A stretch of DNA of 64,000 bases. It comes from Leishmania mexicana MHOM/GT/2001/U1103 (Eukaryota > Euglenozoa > Kinetoplastea > Trypanosomatida > Trypanosomatidae). The translations under genes were made by a program, and so were the position numbers. The DNA is taken from NCBI RefSeq assembly GCF_000234665.1, contig NC_018326.1:248001-312000 (forward strand), in the 5' to 3' direction. Below are positions 19,730 through 31,500 of the stretch, in pieces. The notes under the pieces are model-generated. The model had not been told where the DNA came from. It saw only the letters and a program-made list of their open reading frames with translations, and searched no databases. Every line of letters starts with the position of its first letter. Position 1 is the first letter of the stretch.

Positions 19730-20520
19730 TGTGTGGCTTCAAAGCTGTGCGTGTGTCGAGTGCGAGGCTTGCTTTGCAAAGCGGGTCGCTGGGAGATCTT
19801 CAGGCCTGGTAGCGGTGGCGGATGTGTGGAGAAGCAGGTGTGGAAGAGAAGTTATAGCCGATATGGTGGCTGACGACGTAATAGGTGATAGCAGAAGGAA
19901 GTGTGTTTGGGCGAGGGGATGGACGGTCTAGAGCCTGTGTCGGGTGCAGGGATGCATGCGGGTGTGTTCGGGTGAGCGAGTGGCGGCACACGTCATCGTT
20001 TCAGGCAGGCGAGGAGCGCAAACGGAAAAGTCGTGTCGAGTACGGGTGGGGAACACACACGGCACACAAGGCGCAGATGCGGAGAGAGGAAAGGCGAGAA
20101 GAGTTAGCAGAGAGGAGAACGCCGTACGGAGAGAACGGAAAGGTGCGAGCCCCGATGCAACGTGGCGCGGTGGTGACCGTGGACGGAGCGCACACGTACG
20201 CATCGATACACACACGCGCGCAGACGTTCACCACGTGAGGGAGTGCGATGTGTGCGCTTTTGGTACGCCGCAGTGGCCGTCAATGGGCGATGTTCGCATC
20301 CACACCGCAAGGCCCGGACGCGCGTGCGGACCGCAGGTGGCGTGTGGGCAACTGATTCGCGGGGTGTTGTCGCGAGGACGAGTGAGCAGGAGGGAGAACA
20401 GCAGGGCAGACACCGACACACACACAGCGTGGCCGCGCCAAAACCACTGAGAAAGAGCCACGCGCCTCCAAGTGTTGCCCAACACCCCACTGGCACGTGC
20501 TCGATGCGCCTCGCATCGCG
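19730..20520. other. A2 copy 2 5' flank / A2rel-like 3' flank
   Basis: Noncoding, the same by eye as 15610-16400. The duplicated block (A2 5' end plus flank plus A2rel 3' end) spans about 15492-16576 and 19612-20696 at a constant offset of 4120 bp. Confidence 0.8.
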
Positions 20521-23500
20521 CTACGGCGACAGTGCAGCCAGCTCCTCCGCAAGCGCGCTCAGCGTAGCCGTCATGGCTGTCTGATCGCGTCGTACCCGCT
20601 GGAGACCCACCAGCGGCTCTGCGTCGCAACCGGTCGTCAAGGGAGCAGCACAGTGGCCGCTTCGCCGACCAGGTGCCGCTACCACACCGGCGGCTGATAT
20701 TTGATGAACGTACTCCACGGCACGCTGGTAGTTGAGCTCCGCCACCTCAACCGCAAAGCGGTGATCCTCTTGCATGCTGATGTAGCGACGGCGGAACGCC
20801 TCCTCCTGAATGAGCTCCTGCTGAGCGAGTATGTGTGGCGGGCGCTTCTGGCGCACATCAAGCACATCGTGACTCTGGTCGGCATGCGTCGCCGCTGTCG
20901 GGAAGCGCCTCGATGTCGAGCGCGCTCGTTCACTGGCCTGCGATCCAGCGCCCGCAGCATGGAGTACGGCGTGGTGTTCCGGCGACGGAATGCTTTGGTG
21001 TCGGCCCTGCGCCGTGCCCACCGAACTTGCACGAGGAGCGGAGGAAGAGGCAGTGGTGGGGGAAAATGTTGTGGGCGTGCGTCCCAACGGAGCCGCAACA
21101 GACGCGGCCGCCGATCGGGCCACAATTGGGCTGCTGTGCGCCGAAGCTGTGACGTTGCGCTGCTCCACGGCTGGTGCGTGACAAGGCGGCCTCCTCGAGC
21201 GCTGGTAGCCGTCTTCGGTGTGATGGTGCGCTCCGGGGACTGGGGCAGAGGCGCCCGCTGCGGGTGAAGCCGTCCTTGTCTGACAGTTTCGCAGGCGCCC
21301 GTCAGGCGAAGGTGATACGGCCTGCGCAGATGCGGCCCCTGCAAGAGTGCCGGCAGCGAATCCGAATGGGATGCGTCGTGCCACTGGATAGGGAGACGTG
21401 TCCGCTGGCAAGTCTGGTTGCTTGTGCAGGTGTTGTTGCCCTCGTGTTGGCTGCCGAGGCAGCGCTGTACGGTGCCGCGTCGACTCCTCGGCATCCGGCG
21501 ATCCGCTCAGGTAGAGGCTCCACGGCGCGGCAGCGGCCGTCGTCGCTGGCATCACGACATCATCTGCGCTCCGCTCCTTCAAGTCAATGTGAGCGTGTGG
21601 TGGGCTCGGCAGCGAGGAAGGAGACCACGACGCTACACCACCACTGGTAGAAGCAGCAGCAGCAACGGTAGCCCCCACCGCCGGCATGGCGCGACTACCG
21701 CAATGCGGAGGTAGTGCACCAGACGGTCCGGGAGGACAGCCGCTCGTTGCTGCAGCGGGGGCAGCGGCGCCGGGGGTTCCCAAGAGGACCTTGCGCGCCT
21801 CCAGCACCCGTGTGGCAAGCATGCGAGGGCTGTACACAGCAGCGTATCCAGGCGCCAACGTCGTACTTGAGAGAACACGCCCACCAACACCATCAGAGGC
21901 GACACCGGCCCGCCACGTAGCTGCAGAGCACGCCTGGCGCGCGCTCGCACCCACACCAGTGGTCGTCTCGGCTGCCAACGATACGGATGAAGCAAGGGGC
22001 GATGCCTCGATCGGCAGCACACGGCCATGTGAGTCGTCGCGAGGGCGACTGGCTGGCTGTCTTTGATGACGGCCGGACGGCGCACCGGCTATTGCTGCCG
22101 GCCTCTGCGCCGCTCGGGGATGATGCGGCCCCTGCCCCCAACGATGCGCTCCAGCTGCGCCCCAGTTGCTCGGGCAATCGTCCCCGGTGCTGCGCCGACG
22201 GGCATCGTCGCGCACGGACTCGAGGCACGTAACGGGCCGCCACGTGCGCGCTACGATTCGCGTCTCCTCATCTTCATCGGCACCGTCCACCTCCGCGCTG
22301 CTCGCCGAGCTGCACATGGGGGCAGCCCGTGGCGCCAACACTGCCGCGAGCCCTGGACGTAGTGCACGCTGCCCACTCGAGGAACTCCGCAGCGGGTGAG
22401 CGTGCTGCGGCACCGAAGCCGTTTCAACGCGGCGTGCGTCGCCGCTGCGCACAAGAAAGGCCTCCCCAGCGCTGCCCGCTTCACGCCATCGGGCACCGCT
22501 GCTCCCATCACGCGGGTCGACGTGCGCGGCGCCTCCCACGGCCAGCTCATCCCCAGCCTTGCGCGCCCTGCGCACCTGCACCGGTGATGTGATGAACGTC
22601 AGCCGCACGCGCGAACGGGACGACGACGTCCACGACACCGCGGTCACGCTTTGATACGCTTGCCTCCTTGACACAAGCGCTGCGGACGCACAGCTCTGCG
22701 CCACCTCAGTGAGGACAGCAGGCGGCAGCGCCTCGCGGGGCGGCGTGCGATGGGGGAGCGTGGCGAGCGGGACCGCCACCACGCGGGGTGGCTCGCTGTC
22801 ACAAAAGGTGCCCGCGGCGCCTGAGGCGCTAGCGGTGCTCGCGCTGCCTAAGTTCGTGCGAGGCGCACACACGCGCGCCTCAGCAGCTTTGCAGGCCGGC
22901 GGCGCTGACAGCGAGGCCCTGGAGAGGTCGGCTTCCCTGCCAACAGTGCTACGCACCCAACGCGCAACGTTGACGCCACCCTTGAGCGGGCTGTTCGCCG
23001 TCTCGCCACATCCGCGGGCTGACTGGGGTGGATGGCCATCGTCGCACTCAGTCACTCGCTCCGCGGCGGAGCCCCGTGGGGAATGCGTGGCGGCCGGCAA
23101 AGGAGACGAGAGCGCGGCCGTCTCAGCAGTGGCGCCGCCGACTACAGATGCCCGACTGCGCCACCGATCCAGCGCTCGCAGCTGAGGCGGCGGCGGCTGA
23201 GCGTGGCGTGGAGCATCAGTTGATGACGCGGCACCACGACGTGCTCCGTCCACCTTCAGAGCAGCAGCAACGCCATCCCTGAGGGAAGCTGCCGCGGGGA
23301 GCTCTTTACGCTCACGAGACGCCCGCGCCTCGCCGTCGCCTGCACGGGCTTCGCTGGCCACGTCGGCCTCAGAAGCTGCAGCCTGGCGCGCGACGCCGTG
23401 TGCACCAGTGGCACTGCTCTTGCTGGGGCGGTGGCTCCCACAACGACTTGCGTGGGGGGACGATGCGCCATCGTCGGCTCCCCACAGGGCCGGTGGAAGC

Positions 23501-25367
23501 GGCGGAGGGCTTTCGCCAGCGACTGCCGCGGCACCACTACCGCCGCAGTCCACCGCGCTCTCCGTCGGTGTGGCTAGAGGAAGCTGCAGCTCAGCTACCT
23601 CCGTCACGGCAGGGCACGTGCCGTGCGGCAGAATCCGCCGCGCCGCGCCGCTCCCGTCCCCCTTGCCGCGGTTATCCCTACGAGTCTCCTCGGCGGTGCG
23701 CCGAGGTGGTAGCTGCGCGGACGGCGGCGCACTCAACGAGGGAGAGCGCGACGTTAGTGGAGATGGCGCCGGCGATGATGCTTGCGATGAGTCGACCGCC
23801 TGCCGCGCCGCGTCGGCCTGCTGCGCCTCGCCCGGGCGGCGCTCTTTGGCGCTGTCGCTGCTGCTCTGCGAGCTGTGACACGCGTGCTGCAGCGTCTGCG
23901 TCAGGAAAGAGGATGGGTGAAGCGGCGCCGGTGCATGCGACGGCGGTCGGGCGCCGTTCGTCTCGGTGAGACCGGGCGAGCTGCTGGTGGTGCCATCGCC
24001 GTCATCCACGTCGCTGACGGCGCGATAGCGGGAGTCGGACCGTTGCCGACGGCTGCAATGATAGTCATGGGCATCGCCGCGATCGTAGCTGTCGGAGGAC
24101 GTCGCGGCTGTCACACTCGCCCCGCTCAGTGACTCCCGCCACACCACCGGACGCGAGAGGGACGCGGAACTCATCGATTCAGGCGAGTGCGACGGCAGTT
24201 GCAGCCGCTGCTGCTGCACTGGAACGGAGGCGCAGGAGGCGCTTGACAACGGTGGCGGCCCAGGGAGCGGCACAGCGGAGGTGGACGTAGACGAGAGCGC
24301 TGGTGGCGACGACAGAGTCGCCGTGTTGGTCACGCGTGCAAGCCGTAACGCGCGCTCAGAGCGTGGTCGGTTGTCCATCACCTCCTGGCCGCCATCACCG
24401 GGAAAAGAGGGCAGCGCGAGCGTCCCAAGCAGACCACAGCGGGCACCGGATACTTCCGTGTTGGGAGAGGCCTCAGTGGCGGCGTTGCGCTCAGCATTGC
24501 CGGTTGCCAGCGCCTCTTGCGCAGCGCGGCGCAGCGGTGACGGGCTCTCCGTGCGGGCAAAGGCGCGGGGGTCACCTGCTCTTGTCGCTCTGGCCATCGT
24601 GTGACGGGTGCGGCAGCGGCGACGGCAGTCGGTTCACTTTCTCTTGACTGCGCCTCCAGCGAGGAGGCCCTGGGTCCACGCACGCCCACTGCATCATCGG
24701 TGCACTTGCGCTCTTCCGTGGCACATGAAGTTCCACCGGATGACCGTGGGATCGGCGCCGAGGCCCGATCACGGTCAGCTGCAGAGCGAAGCCACGCCAT
24801 CCCCTCCACGCGGCTGTGCAGGCAATCGTGTGGCAGCAGCTGCGGTGCATGACGAGGGGGCAGGTGCGCCGCACCGTCACTGCCAGTCACGGATGACGAA
24901 GAGGACGGCAGCGACGCTGAGAACGGGATTGACGACGGTGTCATCTGAGCCGGCGACATTGACTCACGGTTCGACAAAGCGTGAACGAGCTCGTCGGTCA
25001 CCTGACGCTGCGGCGCCGGTGCCGCGCTGGTGCTCGGCGGCGGTGGTCTGCACGCCTCCTCCCTCACGCCTATTGAAGGCGGTAATCGACTCGCGCCCGC
25101 TGCCCTGTGGTCTCGCTCACTATGGTCTTCCTCAAAGCCGTCATGTGAGTCTGCCGGGCCGCAACGAGCGTGGTGGCGTTCGCCTCCATCATTTGTGTCG
25201 TCCAGCCCCACTGCACCTGTCAACAGCTCCGTCTCCTGGTCGGCAGCGCTGCCGCCACCGCTACCGGCCGCATCGCGAGCAACGTCGGGGCGCTGGGTAT
25301 AGCCGCGACTGCTGCGGCTGCGGCTGCGACAAGACGACGAAGGCGAGCCGATGGTGATGTCCATCAT
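20521..25367 (-). CDS. A2rel-like large disordered protein, frameshifted
   Basis: Two overlapping frames form one gene. The 5' frame starts at a Met-Met pair (25367) with a Ser/Arg-rich N-terminus and stays protein-like to about 24600. The second frame, open from about 24633, carries the rest to the stop at 20521. A single missing base would join them. The likely site is the plus-strand G5 run at 24567-24571, because one more base there would give 1616 codons. The product is a Ser/Ala/Pro/Arg-rich, low-complexity protein of about 1615 aa with no catalytic domain I recognise. The last 110 residues include a helical, charged Gln/Glu/Arg stretch. The gene sits directly upstream of A2, the position of A2rel in published A2 clusters. 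A real pseudogene cannot be excluded, but an undercalled homopolymer is more likely. Confidence 0.75.
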
Positions 25368-26914
25368 CGCTGAACGGGCGGGAGGGGGGAGGGAGTGGCG
25401 TACCCAGCGAGAGAGGAACGGAGTGAAAGATGGCAGCAGCAAAGAGCTGCAGCCCCAGCAACGGCAGCCTCTTCCGTCTTTGCTGGTGCGTCTGTCAGTC
25501 TGCGTGGGCAGTCGGCAGGTCTCTGTGTCTGCAGCAGAGGAAAGGGCGGGGGAGGGCGACGCGAAACGCGCGCGAGGGGCGCAAGCGCAGCGGAAAGGCA
25601 GACCGAGGGATATCGCCGCCGCGTGAGCGTGAGGGTGCGGCAGTGAGAGAGAGGGAGTGCCGCTGCGACGAGGTGGGGCAGATGGCGCAGAGATGAGACA
25701 CTGGCAAAAGAGGGGAGAGAGGGCGTGGCCGTGGCGAGGACAGCGACGATGAGAAATCGCGATGATGCGAGGCGCTAAGCAGACAACAACAAAAAAAGCT
25801 CGAAGGCCACGCAAGGCGGAGCTAAGACAAGGAATGGCGGCTTGATGCGCCAACAGACCTGCGCAATGTGTGCAATATATGGGGGTGGGAAGGAGGGAGG
25901 TGTGTGTGTGTGTGTGGTGGTGGTGGTGGTGGTGGTGCACCTAATGATGGCGTGGGCAGGAGTACACCGCCGCTGACTCGTCCGCTTCGCATGCCACACC
26001 CGACTTCACCTTCTCTCTCCCCTTCTCTATAGATAGAATCTAAGATACGTATATATATATATATCTAGGATACAGTACAGCAACGCTGGTGCCTGCTGTT
26101 CGTCGTCAACAGCCAGCCGCACGGATCGACTCGGATGAGGTGCAGGCCCGCAACTCCCTGCACACCGCCAGATACCTCTCCCTCTCCCTCGCCAAGACAA
26201 GATCACAGAGAGAGAGGCAGTGCGCGCCAAACAAAAATACAAGACGCTGAGCAATGGGCAGATGAAGGCTGCGACGCCGGACAGACGGGCGGGGCCGTTC
26301 TGCAGAATGGGCGCAAGGGAGGGCAAGAGACGTACGCGTGGGGTACACGCACGCGCACACACGAGCGAGCGAGAGGTGGTAGAGCATCAATGGAGAAAGC
26401 GGATGGCGGAGCAGTCAAAGAGGAGAGGAGCGCGGAGGGGGGAGGGAGGCGAGACCGCACCGCACCCACCCACTGCCCACCTCTCCCGGCAAGGCACTTG
26501 GGAAGCGCTGCAGAGGGAAAGAGAGAGACGGAGAGGGAAGACAAGACAGAGATGGTGGCGTGCACGCATCCTGTCACGCACGCCCCATGGCCACCGAAAA
26601 CGCGGCGGGCGCTGCGGTCGCTCTTTTTCGTTGGCTCGTTTTGCGGTTGCGCGTGGCCGCTGCCGTGCGCCTCTGTGAGCGGCGCCCACGCACACAAACC
26701 AAAACGGCAAACAGCACATCCTCGCCAAGCCACTACGCGCACAGCGCGCCTTCGCCCCTCCCGCGCGCACACACACACACAACGCACGCAGGAAAATGAA
26801 GCAGGCAGGCCAAGAGAGACGCCCCACCACACACCCTTTCCTTCTTACTCCAGAGCCGACACAACAACACGGTATGCGACGTACGTCCAAGACGCAAACG
26901 AGTACCCACATCGG
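25368..26914. other. Intergenic: YbaB-like gene 3' flank, A2rel-like 5' flank
   Basis: No gene. The minus frame is open to 25940, but this 5' extension is His runs and Pro/Ser low complexity from microsatellites. There are (GT)n and (GGT)n tracts at 25899-25937 and TA runs at about 26048-26065. Confidence 0.65.
25899..25937. repeat. GT then GGT microsatellite
   Basis: About eight GT dinucleotides followed by about seven GGT trinucleotides. It creates a spurious poly-His stretch on the minus strand. Confidence 0.9.
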
Positions 26915-27823
26915 CTACCAGCGCTGCACGGCGTCCTCGTTGATGGGGCGATGCCACGCCTGGCCCCGCTCCTGCAGCTGCCGCAGCTGCTTCTCGCGAT
27001 CCGCAACCTTCGCGCGCGTCCAGAGCGACTCGGCGACGTGCTTGCTATCCATGTACGCTACCCAGTTCCTCCTCAGCAGGCGGCCCTCATCCATCGGCGT
27101 GTACGGGGCCAGCAGCTCGAACGGAAGCGTCCGCGTCTTCGCGCCAGGCGCACCACGCGGCCGGTACTGCGGGCCGTGCCGTGTGAAGTACTCCTTGCCG
27201 CGCAGGCTGTGAGCCCAGCGCTGGCCCTGCTTGCTTGCAAGCCACTGGTCCTCCCAGGCGTGGCGGCGGCGGACCTCGTCGACGGGTTGGTGAGCCCTGG
27301 CCATCGGGATGGTGCGGTGCACTGCGCCGGCAGCATTGGCCGCGGCGCCGCCGTCGAGCGACGCCTGGTCGCGGCGAAGCACGCCGCCTATCGTCTCCAT
27401 CGAGTCCTCCGGGACTGTGTAGAACTCGGGGTTATCGCGAATACCGAGGATGACAGGCTTCAGGTCCTTCAAGAACTGCTTGTACACCTTCAGCTCTGCC
27501 TGCTCCATGAGCGCGCGGCCCTGCTGACAAGCGTCGGCGTACGCAGCGAGAACGAGCTTGTGCTGCTGGGCTGGCGACAGGTCCTCGACCGCGGGGTGGA
27601 CGCGGACTCGCTTGAGGAAGCCTCCTGGCGTCGTCATCACCTCGACGCGGCCAGCCCACGCCCGGCCTACGACAGACATGCGGTCAAACCGGATCTGGTA
27701 CTCGTACTTGTTGTTGTATACGTAGGCAAGAATACGGTGGAACTGCCGCTCGGGCATGAGGCGCCGGTGATGCGCCCACAGTGCGCCGCGCACGCGCTCA
27801 GCGATGCGGCGGTACACCTCCAT
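26915..27823 (-). CDS. YbaB/EbfC-family protein, putative mitochondrial (302 aa)
   Basis: Residues about 50-112 fit the YbaB/EbfC fold: a Gly-Arg-Val-Glu-Val strand, a Gly-Gly turn, an Arg-Val-Arg-Val-His-Pro strand, then a helix with Leu-Val-Leu-Ala-Ala-Tyr-Ala-Asp-Ala. Bacterial YbaB is about 110 aa and binds DNA as a dimer; here it sits in a 302-aa protein. The N-terminus (about 1-45) is Arg-rich and free of acidic runs, compatible with mitochondrial import. The C-terminal 170 residues are basic, with several Trp and Arg-Arg pairs, as in trypanosomatid organellar RNA-protein complexes. The start is the Met at 27823; the upstream open frame to 28627 is noncoding in character. The next gene upstream encodes an EngB-type GTPase, so both neighbours may serve mitochondrial genome or ribosome maintenance. 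That role is inferred. Confidence 0.75.
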   Translation of the reverse strand: MEVYRRIAERVRGALWAHHRRLMPERQFHRILAYVYNNKYEYQIRFDRMSVVGRAWAGRVEVMTTPGGFLKRVRVHPAVEDLSPAQQHKLVLAAYADACQQGRALMEQAELKVYKQFLKDLKPVILGIRDNPEFYTVPEDSMETIGGVLRRDQASLDGGAAANAAGAVHRTIPMARAHQPVDEVRRRHAWEDQWLASKQGQRWAHSLRGKEYFTRHGPQYRPRGAPGAKTRTLPFELLAPYTPMDEGRLLRRNWVAYMDSKHVAESLWTRAKVADREKQLRQLQERGQAWHRPINEDAVQRW

Positions 27824-28545
27824 GGCGCGCAGCCTCGAGGTGTTTCGTTGCCCAGTCGAACGCCAGTGCCGTCTAGCGGTCTCCGAAGGCGTCCCCTCTT
27901 TCCGTCCGTTCGTATGCGGCGTTTTCCCTGCGAGGCGCGGGACACGACGTGAAGGCGAGCAACGCCGGATCGAAAGGAGAGGCGAGCAGAGAGAAAGGAG
28001 CGACGGTAACACGATCGGTGCAAACATATGGTGGGTGCCGTAGAGCAGACCGCGCGCACGCCTCCGTGCACACCGTGAAAAAGGCAACGCAGCGCAAGCG
28101 CCGCCCTCCCTCTCGCTCACACACACACACACGCTGTGCTCGCAACTCCCTGTCCTGCTTCTGGGCAGGTGTCCCTGTGTGTGTGTGTGTGTGAGGCAGA
28201 AATCACAGGAGAAGGTTAGCAAAGACAGTTTCCAGCCCACACCGCCGCCACCCATGTGTGCATGATGGGCGCGGAGAGGGCCGGGGGCGGCCTCCCGCCT
28301 TTCCGTCGCCGCGTGCGGCTCTGTTTCTTTTCTTTGTGCTTGCGCAATTACTGCGTCGCTGTTGGCACTCGCCACGCACACCTGCCTACACATACACGTA
28401 CACATACACATACGCGTGGGGGTGTGCCAATGTTCGCGCCGGTGTCTAAAGACACGTGAGCAGCATGTCTGAGCGGGTGCGACACGGTGGGGGGAGGGGG
28501 GCGAGGGTGGCTCGCGGAGTTCTCCGTCACTGCCAACGGCAGCGT
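27824..28545. other. Intergenic between EngB-like and YbaB-like genes
   Basis: No gene. A pyrimidine-rich stretch on the minus strand (plus 27950-28005), followed by CAG at about 27930, is a plausible splice region for the YbaB-like mRNA. GT and CA microsatellites lie at about 28115-28190. Confidence 0.55.
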
Positions 28546-31500
28546 TTACCTGTGACTTTCGTCCTCCGACCTGCCGAGCAGCTGTGACGTCTGCCAGTAC
28601 GTATCCTTCTCGCCGTAGCGCTTCCACAGTCCGGGTGGCATGGAGCGGTAGTTGATCTTGGCGGTCGCGTTCAGGTGCATCTGCTGCTGCGAGCGTAGCG
28701 TCGGGGCCTGGCGAATCTCATTCATATACTTGGCCGCCGTCACCTCGCCCTCGAACTTCTCGAAGCTCGCCGTCACGCGGCCGGCGTTGCGCACATACGC
28801 GGCGACCTCCTTCCTCCGCATCCCAGCCAGTGCCGTCTCCTCCTCGCGGGTCTGGATCTTCCGGCGCAGCTGGTGCAGTGCCGCCCACGGCGCCTCGGGG
28901 TTTTCCTTCGCAAGGAGCGTCTTCAGCTGCTCCGCCCGCCACTCGGCCTGGCGCCTATTCACGTCGGTTTTGGCCGACACGAGAGCCGGCCCACACGGCC
29001 TGCCAGCTCTGTAGGCGGACAGGCGACCAGACGCGTCCTCGGCGAGCAGGCCGCCGACAGCGCAATGTCTGCCACGCGCGCCACCACCACCGCCGCCGCC
29101 CCGACACCACCGCTCCTCCCTCCGCTTCTGCTTTGCCGACGAAACAACATTGTGCTGGCGGCCATACTGCTCCATCACGCCGAGGAACCGCGAGACCGTA
29201 CCTGTCGGGGCCAATCCCACGGAAGAAGACGGTGCCACTGCCGGTGGCGCTGCGCTGGCGGCGGCACCTGGCGCAACGCCCCCGTCCGTGTCGACGGCAC
29301 TGAGACCGATGACGCTGGACCGCCGGCCGTGGCACGCCGCCGCTATTGGAAGTGCGGGCGGCGGAGAATGCGAAGACTCGCCTGCGGAGGCCACGGCTGT
29401 GGCCCTGGAATTCCGCGCTGCGATGCCGCCCCCGCCATGTCGCGCCTCCTCACCGTCCGTGCCGCGCGCGTCGCACTCTCCACCAGAGACATCCGGCTCC
29501 CCGTGCAGCTCCAGCACAGCATGAGCAGCCCTGGGATTGTCGAGGCCGGTGTTCAGACGGTAGCGGCCGCTGTCCGCAAGGCCTGCCTCCTGCTCTGATG
29601 CTGCAACGGGTCGGGTAGCATCACAGCCCGCCTGCCCATGGATTGCACTGTACGACGGTGACACTGTGCTCAGTGGGTGCGCCCTACGCCACGCGAGGAA
29701 CCGCTCACGTCTCTCACGACGGCCCTCCGCAGCCGCAGCCGCCATCGACGACTCGGTAGGGAAGAAGTCCGCAGTGCCGCCCGCTGTGTCCAGATCGCTG
29801 GCACAGGCGGGGAGCAGCGCCGCGGCTTCAGCGTCAGCGGCGCCGTTGCCGAGCGGCACCACATAGCGGCGGTGGCGACTGCCGAGTGCCGCGCCCGCAC
29901 CGGCGCCACCGCTCCCTTCTCGGTCTCGCCTCGCGCCTGGCACCTCACTACCGGGCGCCTCCGCCGGCAACTCCACGGCCGCGCTCGCCCCGGTGCCGCC
30001 ACGCGTGAGTTGAAAGTAGGCCTTCGCCTGATGCCGCTCCAGCTGCCGCGCAGCGTCGATGCGGCTCACCTCCGCCAGAAGCGCCGTGCGTGTGAAGGCC
30101 GCCTTCTTGTGCTGCAGCAGCTCCCGTAGCTTATCGCCAGGTATGATCCCAGCGGTCTCTGTGATGAGGCCACGCAGGAGCTCGATGTTCGTGCCATCCT
30201 TGGCCGAGACGGGAATGATGAAGGGGAACACCTTGCGGTACTTGCGCCGGTGCTTCGTGATCAGCGCGTACACCTGGCGCATGACAGAGCAGACGCGGGA
30301 GTGCGGTACGCTGTCGCACTTGGTCAGCACCATAAAGCACGCGCCATGGACGTTCTCTATCCACTCCAAGTATTTGATGTCCGTCTTGGTGAGGCCCCGC
30401 TCGCAGTCCATGCAGTACAGGACGGTGTTGACGGAGCGGCGAACGCCAAAGTAGGCGTCCGTCAGCTCAATGGCTGCATCACGCCACTTGTCGCTCATTC
30501 CTTCGATGCCATAGCCCGGCAGGTCCACAAAGGTGAGCTGCAGCCCGCCGCCGGGTAGCTTGACAAGCTGGTTGTGGTGCTCCTTGACATGGAAGGCGTG
30601 CAGCTGCTCCGGCGTCACACTCTGGTAGAAGGAGATCTTGCGCGTCGTGTTCGGCGTGCTGCTTGTCTTGGCCACGTACTGGCCCAGCAGCGCGTTCAGC
30701 AGACTGGACTTGCCGGCGCAGGCTCTGCCGGCGAACGCCACCTCCTGATACAGCTCGTTGATCTCGAAGAAGTAGTTGTGGTCACGGAAGATGTTCGCGT
30801 CGCGCGTGCGGCTGCGATACGGCGCCGCAGCGGTGCGGTCGCCGTAGCCCTTCGCATGGCGAGACGAAAAAGTGGAGAGCGGCGCCTCCAGACCTGCCTC
30901 GATGCTCGAGGCCGGCGACACAGTCGTCGCTGCGGCGGTGCCGCGGCCGGCTGTGTTGGCCGAGCCGCCGGCCACGTCCAAGTCGTCGGCCGAGGCGCGC
31001 GCGCCGGCCTGTCGCACCAGCGAGTACGTCTGCCCAAGCATCATCTTGTTGCCGAGGGCGCGCGCCTCCTCCGTCACCTGCCCGAAGCTCAGCGGCGGCG
31101 GCGGCACCAGCTTGCCGTTGTACGTGTAGTCGATTGGATTTGGGTGCGTCAGCTCATAGAGTACCTCGCGACGCTTCTTGATCGCGGCATCGCGCTGCGC
31201 TGTGAAGACGTCCGTGACGAGGTCGATCACATCCTGCCCGACACCCCGTGCTGCCGGGTGGGCATGCTCGCTCTTCTCCGGCGCGGCAGGCTCGTGCGCT
31301 CGCTGTGCCGCCTGCCGCAGCTCCGATGTTGATGCTCCCCTCTCGGCCATGCAGGGCAAGAGAGAGGCGGGGGTGTCTAGGACAATGTCGTCGTCGTGCA
31401 CATCTGCCACGTGTTCGCTCAGGGGAACGCGCACGGACCCCGCGGGCAGCGGCGCCAGCGAGGATGAAGCGGCGGCCGTTGTGTCCTCAGCGTCCTGCGG

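Noticed and set aside
16377..19931. Similar giant ORFs on both strands across A2 copy 2, one running through the N gap
   Set aside because: Same repeat effect; the plus frame crosses unknown sequence. The minus frame 17060-19729 is the gene.
25368..25940. N-terminal extension of the A2rel-like gene with eight His residues
   Set aside because: The His run is a GGT microsatellite read backwards; the Met-Met start at 25367 is the first reasonable start.
26135..27952. 605-aa plus-strand ORF
   Set aside because: Antisense shadow of the YbaB-like gene extended through low-complexity DNA; the gene is on the minus strand.
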